64,000 nucleotides of DNA from Prunus persica (taxonomy: Eukaryota; Streptophyta; Magnoliopsida; Rosales; Rosaceae), in the NCBI RefSeq assembly GCF_000346465.2, contig NC_034014.1, forward strand, positions 6,330,507-6,394,506. The letters are read 5' to 3'. Positions 12,732 to 21,800 of the stretch are shown here, in pieces (the first letter of the stretch is position 1; every line of letters starts with the position of its first letter). Position numbers and translations under genes: made by a program. The notes below the pieces were generated by a model. The model did no database searches and was not told the DNA's origin. It saw nothing but the letters and a program-made list of their open reading frames with translations.

Positions 12732-13165
12732 GAGCACTTCCACTCATGGTGTCATGGTGCCATAGCAAAGGACAAGGGCACGAAAGGACTGACACTATTC
12801 TCGTGAATAGTGACTACCCTACCCTTTTTTATTTTGTTTTCCCACCCACTGTCATGGCAAGTAAAAGCAAGCATTATTCACATAAAATATGAGGAGAGGA
12901 ATTTGTATGGAGTTTTGGTTTGGGAAGTGAAGAACATAGCTAGGTATTTATTTTGGTATTTTTCCTTCTTTTTTGTGTATTTAAATTGGTCGCTGATGTC
13001 AACATGAGATCAGCAAATTCAGGCAGCAACTCAAGCAATTCTTGCCTTTGGGCTGACCTGGATAAATGGGGCCCATCTTTGCCCAGGCTACCTTTCATTG
13101 TTGGGGGCTTGTTACATGCCTAGGCTCCCTTTTCCCCGGCAAAATAAGCACTGGTGGAAGTGCTC
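12732..13165 (+). mobile_element. Tourist-like MITE (PIF/Harbinger-derived)
   Basis: A 434-bp non-coding element with terminal inverted repeats GAGCACTTCCAC at the left and its complement GTGGAAGTGCTC at the right, flanked by a TAA duplication at 12729-12731 and 13166-13168. The ends resemble those of the Harbinger element at 234-4194 (GAGCATCTCCA), and both contain GTGAATAGTG-type motifs, so it could be mobilised by the same transposase family. It lies 340 bp downstream of the NPF stop codon. Confidence 0.88.
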
Positions 13166-13552
13166 TAATAGAAGGATTATTGGAGTAAAATTCTTATTAT
13201 TAGCTCCATCTTTTAGATTATACGCACAAAGTCAAACGATTATCTGAAGAAAGGAAAAAAAAAAAAAAAAAAGCTAATTATCATGCAATTAGTATGTAAA
13301 AACAAACGTGCCATAACATATAATACGATGATATTTACTATAAAAAAAAATAAAAGGACATATACAACCAACCCTGGTCCCTGCCTTTGTTGCCTATAAA
13401 ATGGGTTGGGTGTTCTGACCAAAAACTTGATGTGGTCTGTACAACTAACTAATTTTGACCATGGATGTGTGATCAATTGTTACATAGTAACTATTTTTAC
13501 TTTTATTTTTCCGAACTATAGCCCATAGCCCATCCAATCTTGTGGTTGGCTT

Positions 13553-13575
13553 CCTGCCTGCCTGCCTGCCTGCCT
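13553..13575. repeat. (CCTG)n short tandem repeat
   Basis: About six CCTG/TGCC units run directly into the stop codon and 3' UTR of the adjacent gene on the - strand (stop at 13574-13576). Confidence 0.85.
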
Positions 13576-14590
13576 ACTTGTTTTGTCTTGGAAAGAAGCG
13601 TCTCACGATAACATCTTTCCCATGAATTGAGAATTTGGCTTTGCCGCTGTCGTCTACGCCAACAAGAATTTTTGTGATATCTGAGGAAGATTTAACAACA
13701 GCACGAGCAAACAGTGGCTGCGAATTTCCCTCCTCTGCTCCCATACATATTGCTTCTATACACTCTCCAAATTTCCTACAGATAATATACATGACATTTA
13801 ATTCAAATCTTGTCGAAGCTGATAATAAAATAATAATAATAGAGAATAACAAAATTATACGAAAAAAGAGAGTAGAGAAGCACCTTGTAAAGAAGCCTCT
13901 GAGTTCTTCTTCTGAAACAGGATGGCCCCTTGAGAAGGTCAAGAACAAAGTTCTTTCATTCCTTTCAGCATTAGGCTGGTGCCGATCAGGTCTTTCATCA
14001 CATGCTTCTTGGGCTGGCAACGAAGGTTGAGCCTCAACAACATTAGGATCAACGCACAAATTAAGTGAATTTTGAAACCCTTGTTGCACTATTAGACCAT
14101 TCATCAAATGCAACAAGGGTTGCTGGGAAACAATAGGTTGTGGAATGAAAGCCAAATATGGATATATTGGAACTATATCACTAAAAGCTCTCTCCAACAC
14201 TTCGTTCACAAATTCCTCCATGATTTTCTTGGTGTTTTCCTTGTTGTTAAACACAGAACTTAGTGAAACTTTTACGGGAACAAGAAGACGCAGTTTCGGA
14301 AACTGGCTATCGATGTCCTCGAACGGAGGATGAACGCAATCTGAATACAAACGTTTCAATAACTCAAAAGATTCGTTTGCCAAGTCATTGAAGAATGGAT
14401 CGTGCAAAAGTAAGGTATTCATCATAAATTTCTGGCCAATACTTTGTCTTTCAAGCGTGTGCCAAAGGGCTACGATATACTTGGATAGGATAGGGTCAAA
14501 ACCTAACCCCATCAAGAGTCGATAATATATGTTGCGATCGATTGTATGGAAAAGCTTAAGGTCTTCAAGGGCTCTGTCAGAAGATTTCAT
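13574..14590 (-). CDS. Plant protein with C-terminal RRM-like domain
   Basis: Two exons, 14590-13884 and 13775-13574, joined by a 108-bp GT/AG intron; 909 nt, 302 aa. Without removing the intron the frame stays open but gains a hydrophobic insert with no family resemblance, and splicing restores the smooth segment GFFTRKFGECIE. Residues about 1-110 are helix-rich (LFHTIDRNIYYRLLMGLGFD). The middle is Pro/Gln-rich. About residues 213-300 look like a degenerate RNA-recognition motif: RTLFLTFSRGHPVSEEEL as the first strand/helix and PLFARAVVKSS as the RNP1-equivalent strand. This arrangement is seen in plant proteins labelled RNA-binding (RRM) family; the precise role is not known to me. Convergent with the NPF gene. 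A GA microsatellite lies in the presumed leader. Confidence 0.8.
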   Translation of the reverse strand: MKSSDRALEDLKLFHTIDRNIYYRLLMGLGFDPILSKYIVALWHTLERQSIGQKFMMNTLLLHDPFFNDLANESFELLKRLYSDCVHPPFEDIDSQFPKLRLLVPVKVSLSSVFNNKENTKKIMEEFVNEVLERAFSDIVPIYPYLAFIPQPIVSQQPLLHLMNGLIVQQGFQNSLNLCVDPNVVEAQPSLPAQEACDERPDRHQPNAERNERTLFLTFSRGHPVSEEELRGFFTRCFSTLFFRIILLFSIIIILLSASTRFELNVMYIICRKFGECIEAICMGAEEGNSQPLFARAVVKSSSDITKILVGVDDSGKAKFSIHGKDVIVRRFFPRQNK

Positions 14591-14640
14591 GGTGATTTAA
14601 GTGGCAGTACTTCTTGGAGTGGTTGGAGGGGGAGAGAGCG

Positions 14641-14662
14641 AGAGAGAGAGAGAGAGAGAGAG
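14641..14662. repeat. (GA)11 microsatellite in the leader of the RRM-like gene
   Basis: A GA run starts 50 bp upstream of the ATG at 14590, so it reads as CT in the transcript orientation. CT-rich leaders are common in plant genes. Confidence 0.85.
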
Positions 14663-15199
14663 GCTTTGGATTTTGAAAAGGGTTGGCTAGGGTTTTAAAA
14701 AGGGGTGAATATCGGTCCTGGGGTTCATTGACAAGCAAGGCACCTTGTTTTATAACAACTCTAAATCAATACCAAAAAGGAACTCTAATTTTTTAACCAG
14801 TAAAATTCTCCCTCACGATCAAGGAAACTTGATTTCTCTTTTTTAATTAAACCCCAATTAAGTTTTTATTGTTTTATTCTAATTAGGCAAGTTCCAAAAT
14901 TTTGTTGCTGAAGCAATTTTATTGGCGCTTGAAGTTCCAGAGATTTGATGTTTTTGTGATGCTGCTGAAGCAATGGGCCCAGTTGATAGGTGAGTATTAT
15001 GATTGCTTGTTCTGGGTTTTGCACGTTTCGCTATATTTAGGTTTCCTTATTTCAATGTACTTCTTTCTTCTAATGAAATTAGGTTTCCTTATGTCAATTG
15101 GAAAAAAATAATTTAATAAAATAGTTTTCTATTTTGGTTTAAATAGAACAACTCTTTAAATAAAGCCAAAAGAATAGTGGTATACTGAAACTCAAGGGC
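14663..15199. other. Intergenic DNA
   Basis: AT-rich DNA upstream of the RRM-like gene. A 69-codon frame at 14902 has no recognisable motif or codon character; I regard it as chance. Confidence 0.6.
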
Positions 15200-16170
15200 A
15201 ATGGAAACACATGAGCAATTGCGTAGCAATTCATTGATTTTATAGGAGGGGGAGAGTTACAATTCCTTGCATATAAGGATCCAAAACAAATGAAGAAAGA
15301 ATATGTAGCAATTGTGGTGCCATGAAAGCATTAACTTTCTTCATTTATTTTTGGGTAATGGAGGACGCGGAAACAAAGCACACGGGGTATTGAGTCAATT
15401 TCAAATTCATGGGGTTAAATGAGATTTTTAGTTAAGCACACGGGGCATATTAATAAACAAGCCTTTTTTTTTTTTTAATCCTTATATGCAATTGTTGCCG
15501 CAATTAGTGTGTTACGAAAGCAATTTGGCAGGGGATCCAAAAGCAATTCGTGTTTTATAAGTTATAGTGTGCATGCACTAAAAAGCTTTGCAGGACAACT
15601 ATTACCTCTCCGGCTGCTTCAAGCGCAGCTAACCATTCATACGAGAATGGAATGACATGATGGAAGCTTTATTTTTTAAGTAAATTTAGGTTTTAGCCAT
15701 AAAAAAATTTTCATTTTTGGAAAAAGTTAAAGTTTTTTCAAAAAAGACAGAAAAATCTCTCGACTTTCAAATCAAAGACATGCAAATGTAAAGGATTTGT
15801 TTCCTATCACTTCCAGACTTCTTACTGCAATCAGAGTCGGGAAAATTGAATCACTTACAAAACTTTTGTACCATCTAAAACAATCCATAAATCATGTGAA
15901 CCAAATAGCTTAAAACACACAAGGACACCACATGCAATTGCACACACATACAAGTAGATAAAATTGATCTAGGCTTTTTGGTACATACAGCTCTTTTGTT
16001 GCCTCATTATCTTCTGTGGGGTGCAAGGTATCTTCCAACTCATGCTGCAGTTCACGGTTAAGAGTATGACTCTCTTCTAAGATATTAATTTCAGATTCCT
16101 CTGCCAAAGTTTTTCTGCTCATCAATACATTAACTTCAATATCCTGCAGAATTCTTCCACTTGCAGAATT
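15200..16170 (-). pseudogene. Truncated duplicate of the 3' part of the large gene at 18825-25650
   Basis: This segment matches about 18,915-20,115 of the neighbouring gene. It keeps the end of exon 7 (16170-15985, ILQDIEVNVLMSRKTLAEES and following), the intron after it, part of exon 8 (15595-15665, interrupted by about 110 bp of unrelated DNA), and intron 8 sequence. Exons 9 and 10 are missing, and upstream homology stops abruptly near 16165. It cannot make the parental protein. An insertion of one codon and several substitutions show that it has diverged. It is in the same orientation as its source and about 3 kb from it. Confidence 0.85.
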
Positions 16171-16873
16171 CAATTAATTAGGTGGGATCTTAAAAATAGT
16201 ATTCTATCATGGGTCAAATATACATATATATGCCAAAAGTTTATCTACCTCAGTAAGATATCTTCCAATTCTCTCAACATTCTGTCAGGTGTATAAAATT
16301 TCTCCAACTAATCGTAAATACAATCTGCTACAGGTGCCAATTAAGAAAGAGGAAATACCAATTGGACTTCCTAGTCTAGTTCCTTCTAGATTCTTCTAGA
16401 GTAATCCTATTTCTAATCTAGTTCTACAAGAACGACACTTGTGCATCGTGGATAGACAGAGAGTTAGAGAGGCTCAATCCACACCACTTTTCCAAAACAA
16501 AGAAACAATTGGAGAAAAAGCCTATCAGATAATCAGACGTAATTCCCGAAATTCCAGCTTAATTAAAATTAAAATTACATAAATTTTAAAATTACAAAAA
16601 TAGATGATTTGATAAACCTTTTCTTGACCCAGTTTCGGCAGCTTCGGAACTTCCTCCACCAATTAAGCTTTGGTCCGTTGAATCTCCACATTCAACCGCC
16701 ACAGCCCGATTACTCACCCATCTCGGCTTTCTGCATATTTCAGCACACAATTAAACACCAGGCACTCAAATCTTTCCGTTTCCCCTTTCTCTCCGTTGCT
16801 ACATTTTCTCGGCAACCAAACAGAAACAATGGAATGAGGAACAGAAGCGATTCGTATAAACCTGAAGAGCAGC
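16171..16873. other. Intergenic DNA, AT-rich
   Basis: No supported gene. Contains a CTAG-rich patch (16365-16430: repeated CTAGTCTAG / TTCTAGA motifs) of unknown origin. ORFs across 16609-16935 and on the opposite strand have no family features. Confidence 0.55.
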
Positions 16874-16975
16874 TTAGATTTTGTCGTCGACGCCAGCGTA
16901 GAGATGAGCGAAGGCATCGTCGCCGAAAGGGTTGAGGTCGCGCTGCTTCTCAAAGTCGTACTTGTCGTATTTCTC
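16874..16975 (-). other. Orphan 33-codon coding-like block
   Basis: On the - strand a block from GAG at 16975 to a TAA at 16874 reads EKYDKYDFEKQRDLNPFGDD and continues to DDKI-stop. Composition and codon use are GC-rich and protein-like, unlike the surrounding DNA. A possible 3' splice site (TTCTGTGACGAAAG) sits directly before it and the upstream frame is closed by TGA, so it looks like a last exon. No upstream exon was found before the NAC promoter. It may be the remnant of a displaced gene or an unrecognised small gene. Confidence 0.35.
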
Positions 16976-17041
16976 CTTTCGTCACAGAATGAGAAGAAAA
17001 TATGGCTGCTTTTGAGAGAGAGTCGCTCTCGTCTCGTTCAG

Positions 17042-17042
<1 letters not shown>

Positions 17043-17076
<34 letters not shown>

Positions 17077-17098
17077 CTCTCTCTCTCTCTCTCTCTCT
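17043..17098. repeat. Compound (CA)n(CT)n microsatellite
   Basis: About 15 CA units followed by about 13 CT units, roughly 110 bp upstream of the NAC gene TATA box. Confidence 0.93.
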
Positions 17099-17203
17099 GC
17101 TTTTGTCCTATTTCTCGACTGGGGCTGGGCCTATTAGTTTCCAAACGAAATAAGGAAAACTAGTCTCCAACGGCTATTCTTTGTCTCCAAGTAACTGCTG
17201 GAT

Positions 17204-17211
17204 TATAAATA
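17204..17211 (+). promoter_or_regulatory. TATA box of the NAC gene
   Basis: TATAAATA, preceded by GGAT, lies 100 bp upstream of the ATG at 17312. Spacing predicts a start of transcription near 17235-17240 and a leader of about 75 nt. Confidence 0.7.
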
Positions 17212-17311
17212 TAGTCGCTGCTATCAACACAGTTGATCAAAAATAAGCAAACAAACACTTGAACAAGAACCAAGGTCTTTTCTCTACCTCTCTCTCGTGG
17301 CTAATTCCGGC

Positions 17312-18442
17312 ATGACGCAGCTGCTCGGCTTCAGGTTCGACCCCACGGACCAAGAAATTATCGGCTTCTTTCTCTACAAGGTGGTGGTGGCGAACAACCC
17401 TCTGACTTTGATGCCGCCATACAACAAGGTTATCTACAAGTGCAACCTCTTCGGCAACAAACGAGAACCCTCAGAAATTTGGAGAGATTACGGAGGGGAT
17501 CAACTTGACGATCAAGACTTGTACTTCGTTTCCGAGCTCCAGAGAAACGGTTTGCGCACCCAACGCAAGACTGGCAGCTGCGGTACTTGGAGTGAAACCG
17601 AAACCTACCAAGATGTTAAAGATGAGGTGGATGAGATTATAGGTAGAAAACGGAAATTCCGGTACGAGAACGGCAATACTTCGGAGGACCACGCCGGCTG
17701 GCTTTTGGATGAATATAGCCTTTTCGAAAAGGGCTGCAAGAATCGCACAAGTCGTAATTGCTATGATTTTGACGTTGTGATTTGTCGGCTGAGAAGGAAG
17801 TGCAATATGAACAAGTCCGGGAAAAAGAGGAAGTGCTCATCTCGAGATCAATCAAACAAGAAGATGAAAAGAGATCAATCTACGAAGGAGACGAAGACTG
17901 AAAATTCAGTGGGGCCGCAAATTATGAATGATGAGAGCAATCAGTTGATGATCAACGACATTACCACTTGTGATCAAGATTATTTGATCGACACCAATCA
18001 TAAAAGTTTCAACATTGATGAACTCTTCGTAGAACTAGACCGCGAACCGCCATTGTTACACTCGCAGCAACTACCTCAGATTGTTGAAAGCCAAGAAAAG
18101 CCTTTGCCAACTTCTTGCCTCTGTGTTAATCAATTTGATGGAGCACTGGAAGCAGCCGCCAGCAATCTGAGTAATTTTGAGTATAATAGCGAACTAGCAA
18201 GATCAACGTGGCAACATAATATGAATGCCGATGATCATCAAGATCCGAATTTAATCTTCACCGTCGATGAATTATTGGCAGAAGATGCAGAACCTTTGTC
18301 AACTTATGCGCTTGATGATGTTTATAATGTGGTCAGCCAACCATTAGACCAAAACAGTTGTTGGTCCAAATCCTTTATGGATCAGACTTACAATTCCTAT
18401 ATATACTCATCAATAGAGGAGGAGATCATAGCTGACAATTAG
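17312..18442 (+). CDS. Divergent NAC-domain transcription factor
   Basis: Single-exon frame; the first ATG is at 17312 (376 aa). NAC subdomains are visible in order within residues about 1-170: A (LLGFRFDPTDQEIIGFFLYK), B (YKCNLFGNKREPSEIW), C (LYFVSELQRNG then RKTGSCGTWSETET, replacing the usual WKATG core), D (AGWLLDEYSL) and E (YDFDVVICRLRRK). A basic bipartite stretch (KKRKCSSRDQSNKKMKR, around residue 176) is a likely nuclear signal. The acidic C-terminus has LITDE-like patches (FNIDELFVELD, FTVDELLAEDAE) that could activate transcription. Most NAC genes have 2-3 exons, so the lack of introns is unusual. A GTG at 17297 opens the same frame with the residues ANSG that often follow the NAC start Met; it may be a lost start codon. 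Convergent with the large gene, 382 bp apart. Confidence 0.85.
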   Translation: MTQLLGFRFDPTDQEIIGFFLYKVVVANNPLTLMPPYNKVIYKCNLFGNKREPSEIWRDYGGDQLDDQDLYFVSELQRNGLRTQRKTGSCGTWSETETYQDVKDEVDEIIGRKRKFRYENGNTSEDHAGWLLDEYSLFEKGCKNRTSRNCYDFDVVICRLRRKCNMNKSGKKRKCSSRDQSNKKMKRDQSTKETKTENSVGPQIMNDESNQLMINDITTCDQDYLIDTNHKSFNIDELFVELDREPPLLHSQQLPQIVESQEKPLPTSCLCVNQFDGALEAAASNLSNFEYNSELARSTWQHNMNADDHQDPNLIFTVDELLAEDAEPLSTYALDDVYNVVSQPLDQNSCWSKSFMDQTYNSYIYSSIEEEIIADN

Positions 18443-18824
18443 ATATATTGTACAAGTGTAACTGGCTGTAACAAAATTTTGACTGCTCGTTGTAATTTCC
18501 ATTCTTAGTACATGACATTGTTTCTTTATCTCATTGAATTTCTGCATGCAAATTCCTTAACACCAATACAAAACTAATTACTATCTATTAGTTAAGCAAG
18601 TAATAATAGGTGAACCGTTGTGCAATGACAGTACAAACTTTGCACTATGTTAAACCAAAGTGGTAAAAAAGAAGCGAAAATAATAATAATAAGAATTGCT
18701 TGATTTTTTTTGTATGTTTCATGGCAAGATAATGTGACAATTATCTGTAAAAGTAGAAGAAAAGGAGGAGGAAAGAAGAATGGTGTCACACAGTTAGTGA
18801 TTAGGCAGACTCCTCTTAATTAGG

Positions 18825-21800
18825 TCATTGAGAACTAGGAGGGACGTTGTTGGTATGTTTTGTACAATCAAATGGTCCGATTACTTGATTAGTTTTTCGT
18901 TTCACCTGAAATTCAACAATGGAAACACATGAGCTCATAGCAAAATAGATAATGCAACTAATAAAATTACATACTAAGCCAAAAACATATAAAAAGAAAG
19001 CCCATCTACCACTAAGGAAAAGGTGGCAGAATTCATTTTGTGTAGAAAAAAATTCAGATATGGTGTAGTTTCTCTCTCTCTGTGTGGGGGGTCCAAGTCT
19101 ATGTATGGAAATGCAAACAACAAATAGATGATTGTCCAGTAAGCAAAACCATACCGGGGACCATGGACCTATTTGAGGTTCAGATTTGTTCGGGGGTGAA
19201 TTTTGTACAGCACCACTTTTCTTTGTCAAAATTTCCTGCACCAAAACTTGGTATAAGATATTTTGAAAAGAAAAACTTAGTATAAGATTACAATATCAAA
19301 TAAATTAAGGCTGTCTTCCTATAAAATGTGTCTTTGTTTAAACCCAGAACCGCATTTCATTGATTTTAAAGAAGTGGGACAGTAGCATTACGTACATAAG
19401 GGTGCAAAACAAATGAAGAAAGCATATTTAAGAATTGCAGTGCCATATCACAATTCATTGATTTTAAAGGAGTGGAGAGTAACAATTAATTGCATAAGAG
19501 GATCCAAAAGAAATGAAGAGAGAATATGTAGCCATTGTAGTGCCATGAGACATTTGGTAAATAAAAACAAAAAGTTTCAAAATGCTGGCATGAATTGCAA
19601 AAATGCAGTTTGTGTGTTATAAGTTATAGTGTGCATGCACTAAAAAGCTTTGCAGGACAACTATTACCTCTCCGGCTGCTTCAAGTGCAGCTAACCATTC
19701 ATCCGAGAATGGAACAGCATCGGGTGGAAGCTTTATTACAGGGGCATCTTGTTTCCTATCACTTCCAGACTTCTTACTGCAATCAGAGACAGGAAAATTA
19801 AATCTCTCACAGAACTTTTGTACCATCTAAAACAGTCCATAAATTATGTGAACCAAATGGCTCAAAAGACAAAAGGCATTTTGTCACACATGCCATTGCG
19901 CACACATACAAGTAGATAAAATTGATCTAGGCTTTTTGGTACATACATCTCTTTTGTTGCCTCATTATCTTCTGTGGGATGCAAGGTATCTTCTAACTCA
20001 TGCTGCAGTTCACTGCTAAGAGTATGATTCTCTTCTAAGATATTAATTTCAGATTCCTCTGCCAAAGTTTTTCTGCTCAATACATTAACTTCAATTTCCT
20101 GCAGAATTCTTCCACTTGATGATCTCGGATCAGAGATGACAGATGAGCATAACTCCCCTTCGCAAGAACTATATGCCAAAGTTGACACAGAGTTTTCTTC
20201 ATTGGTTGTTTTTGCAGATACATCAGACTCCACAGGACCAGCTTGATTGCTTAGCTTATTGTCATGACTGGACTTCGTACAACTTTGAAGATTTTCTGAT
20301 GATGGTTCAATCTTGAAAGAGCTGGTCACTGCAACTTCCATTTGTAAGTAGTCAGCCTTTTCCTCCAAATCAGGTCTGCCATCATGCATTGCTGCTGCTA
20401 CTTTTGAACTCTTTGATTCAATTCCACAAGCATCACAGTCATCTAAACCAACCTCATGAACAGTTTCCTCAAATACCTTGCAGGAAGCGTTGTTTGCAAG
20501 CAAGGTTCCATTCAAACAAGATCCTGGATTAATGTCCTGGTACTCTCGTATGACACCAATATCTGAACTGAGATTGATCTTATCACTCTGCTCTACTGAA
20601 GTGTATTGCTGGCAATAGCTTTTGTCATCTTCAGTCTGTAACTGAGGGACACCATAGCAACTTTCAACAGGTAAGTTGCAATCTTTGGTCCCAAAATCCT
20701 TGGGCTCAATTACGTCTTTTATCGCAGATCCACCCTCAACTTGCACTTTCACATTTAGCTTGGATGTGAAATCTCCCACACTATCCAATTTCAAAGAACA
20801 GTCTTGACAATGAAGCTGAAAGTCATTCATTGACTGTGAGTCCAGGTTGTAACTCTCAACCACTGTTTCGTTGTTTTCAGATACTGATGCAGTATGATCC
20901 ACATTCTGGGACTCCACTATTTCTGCAACATTAGAACTGAAATCTAGCATACCATGTGGTATTAGAGAAACGGTTCTGGAAACTTCTGATTCACTTCTGC
21001 AGGTACCAGTTCCTTCTGGTACTTTTGAATCAACAAATTGAAGAAAAAATTTCTGCTGGGATTCTTCTGGGAAAATACTGAATCCATCCAACACACAATC
21101 ATTTAAGTGCAATTTATTTTCCTGGGAAACCTGTTCTCCAACATAGCAGGAATTTGGAAGGTCTGGCTGTTCAGGTTTTTCATTTCCACAATCAGTTCTC
21201 ACCAGTTGACAATTTTCTGGAGCTGAAGTGCTCATGTCAACATCAATCATTTCATCTATTAACCTTCCACAATTTTCTGGAGCTGAAGTGCTCAGGTCAG
21301 CATCATTCATTTCATCCATAAACCTTCCCCCTAAAGCCAGCATTTGTGCATCTTCCACATGTGGGTCAGACAGAGCATCAGACCTTTTCAATTCAGATGC
21401 ACTAGAATTTTGGACCTTTGGACTGACATCTGCAACCTTCACAGAACTGTAGCTCTGGATTTCTTCAGAAACTTGACATTCCTTGGTGAAACTACACGTG
21501 TTTTCCCATATCATATGATCCTCATCAGAAATTTGGTTGCCTTCACAGGTCATAGGTCTAAACAGCTCAGCTTCTGCCCCATGCAGTTCATTGACATTAT
21601 GATCCCTGCTTGACTGATCATCGTATGCTATCAAGATACCACCAGAAGAACTTGCCTCTTCAGATTTGGACTTTAAAAGGACACCACAATTCTTTTGTGG
21701 CAAGTCATGGGATTTGTCTTCAAGAAGTTGATGGATAGTTATTTTATTTTCGCCAGAAAAACAGGGAAATTTCACTGCAGAACTAAGATGGGGTGTAACA

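Noticed and set aside
16950..17144. Frame with Arg-Glu and Cys-Val repeats on the - strand
   Set aside because: Product of the (CA)n(CT)n microsatellite.
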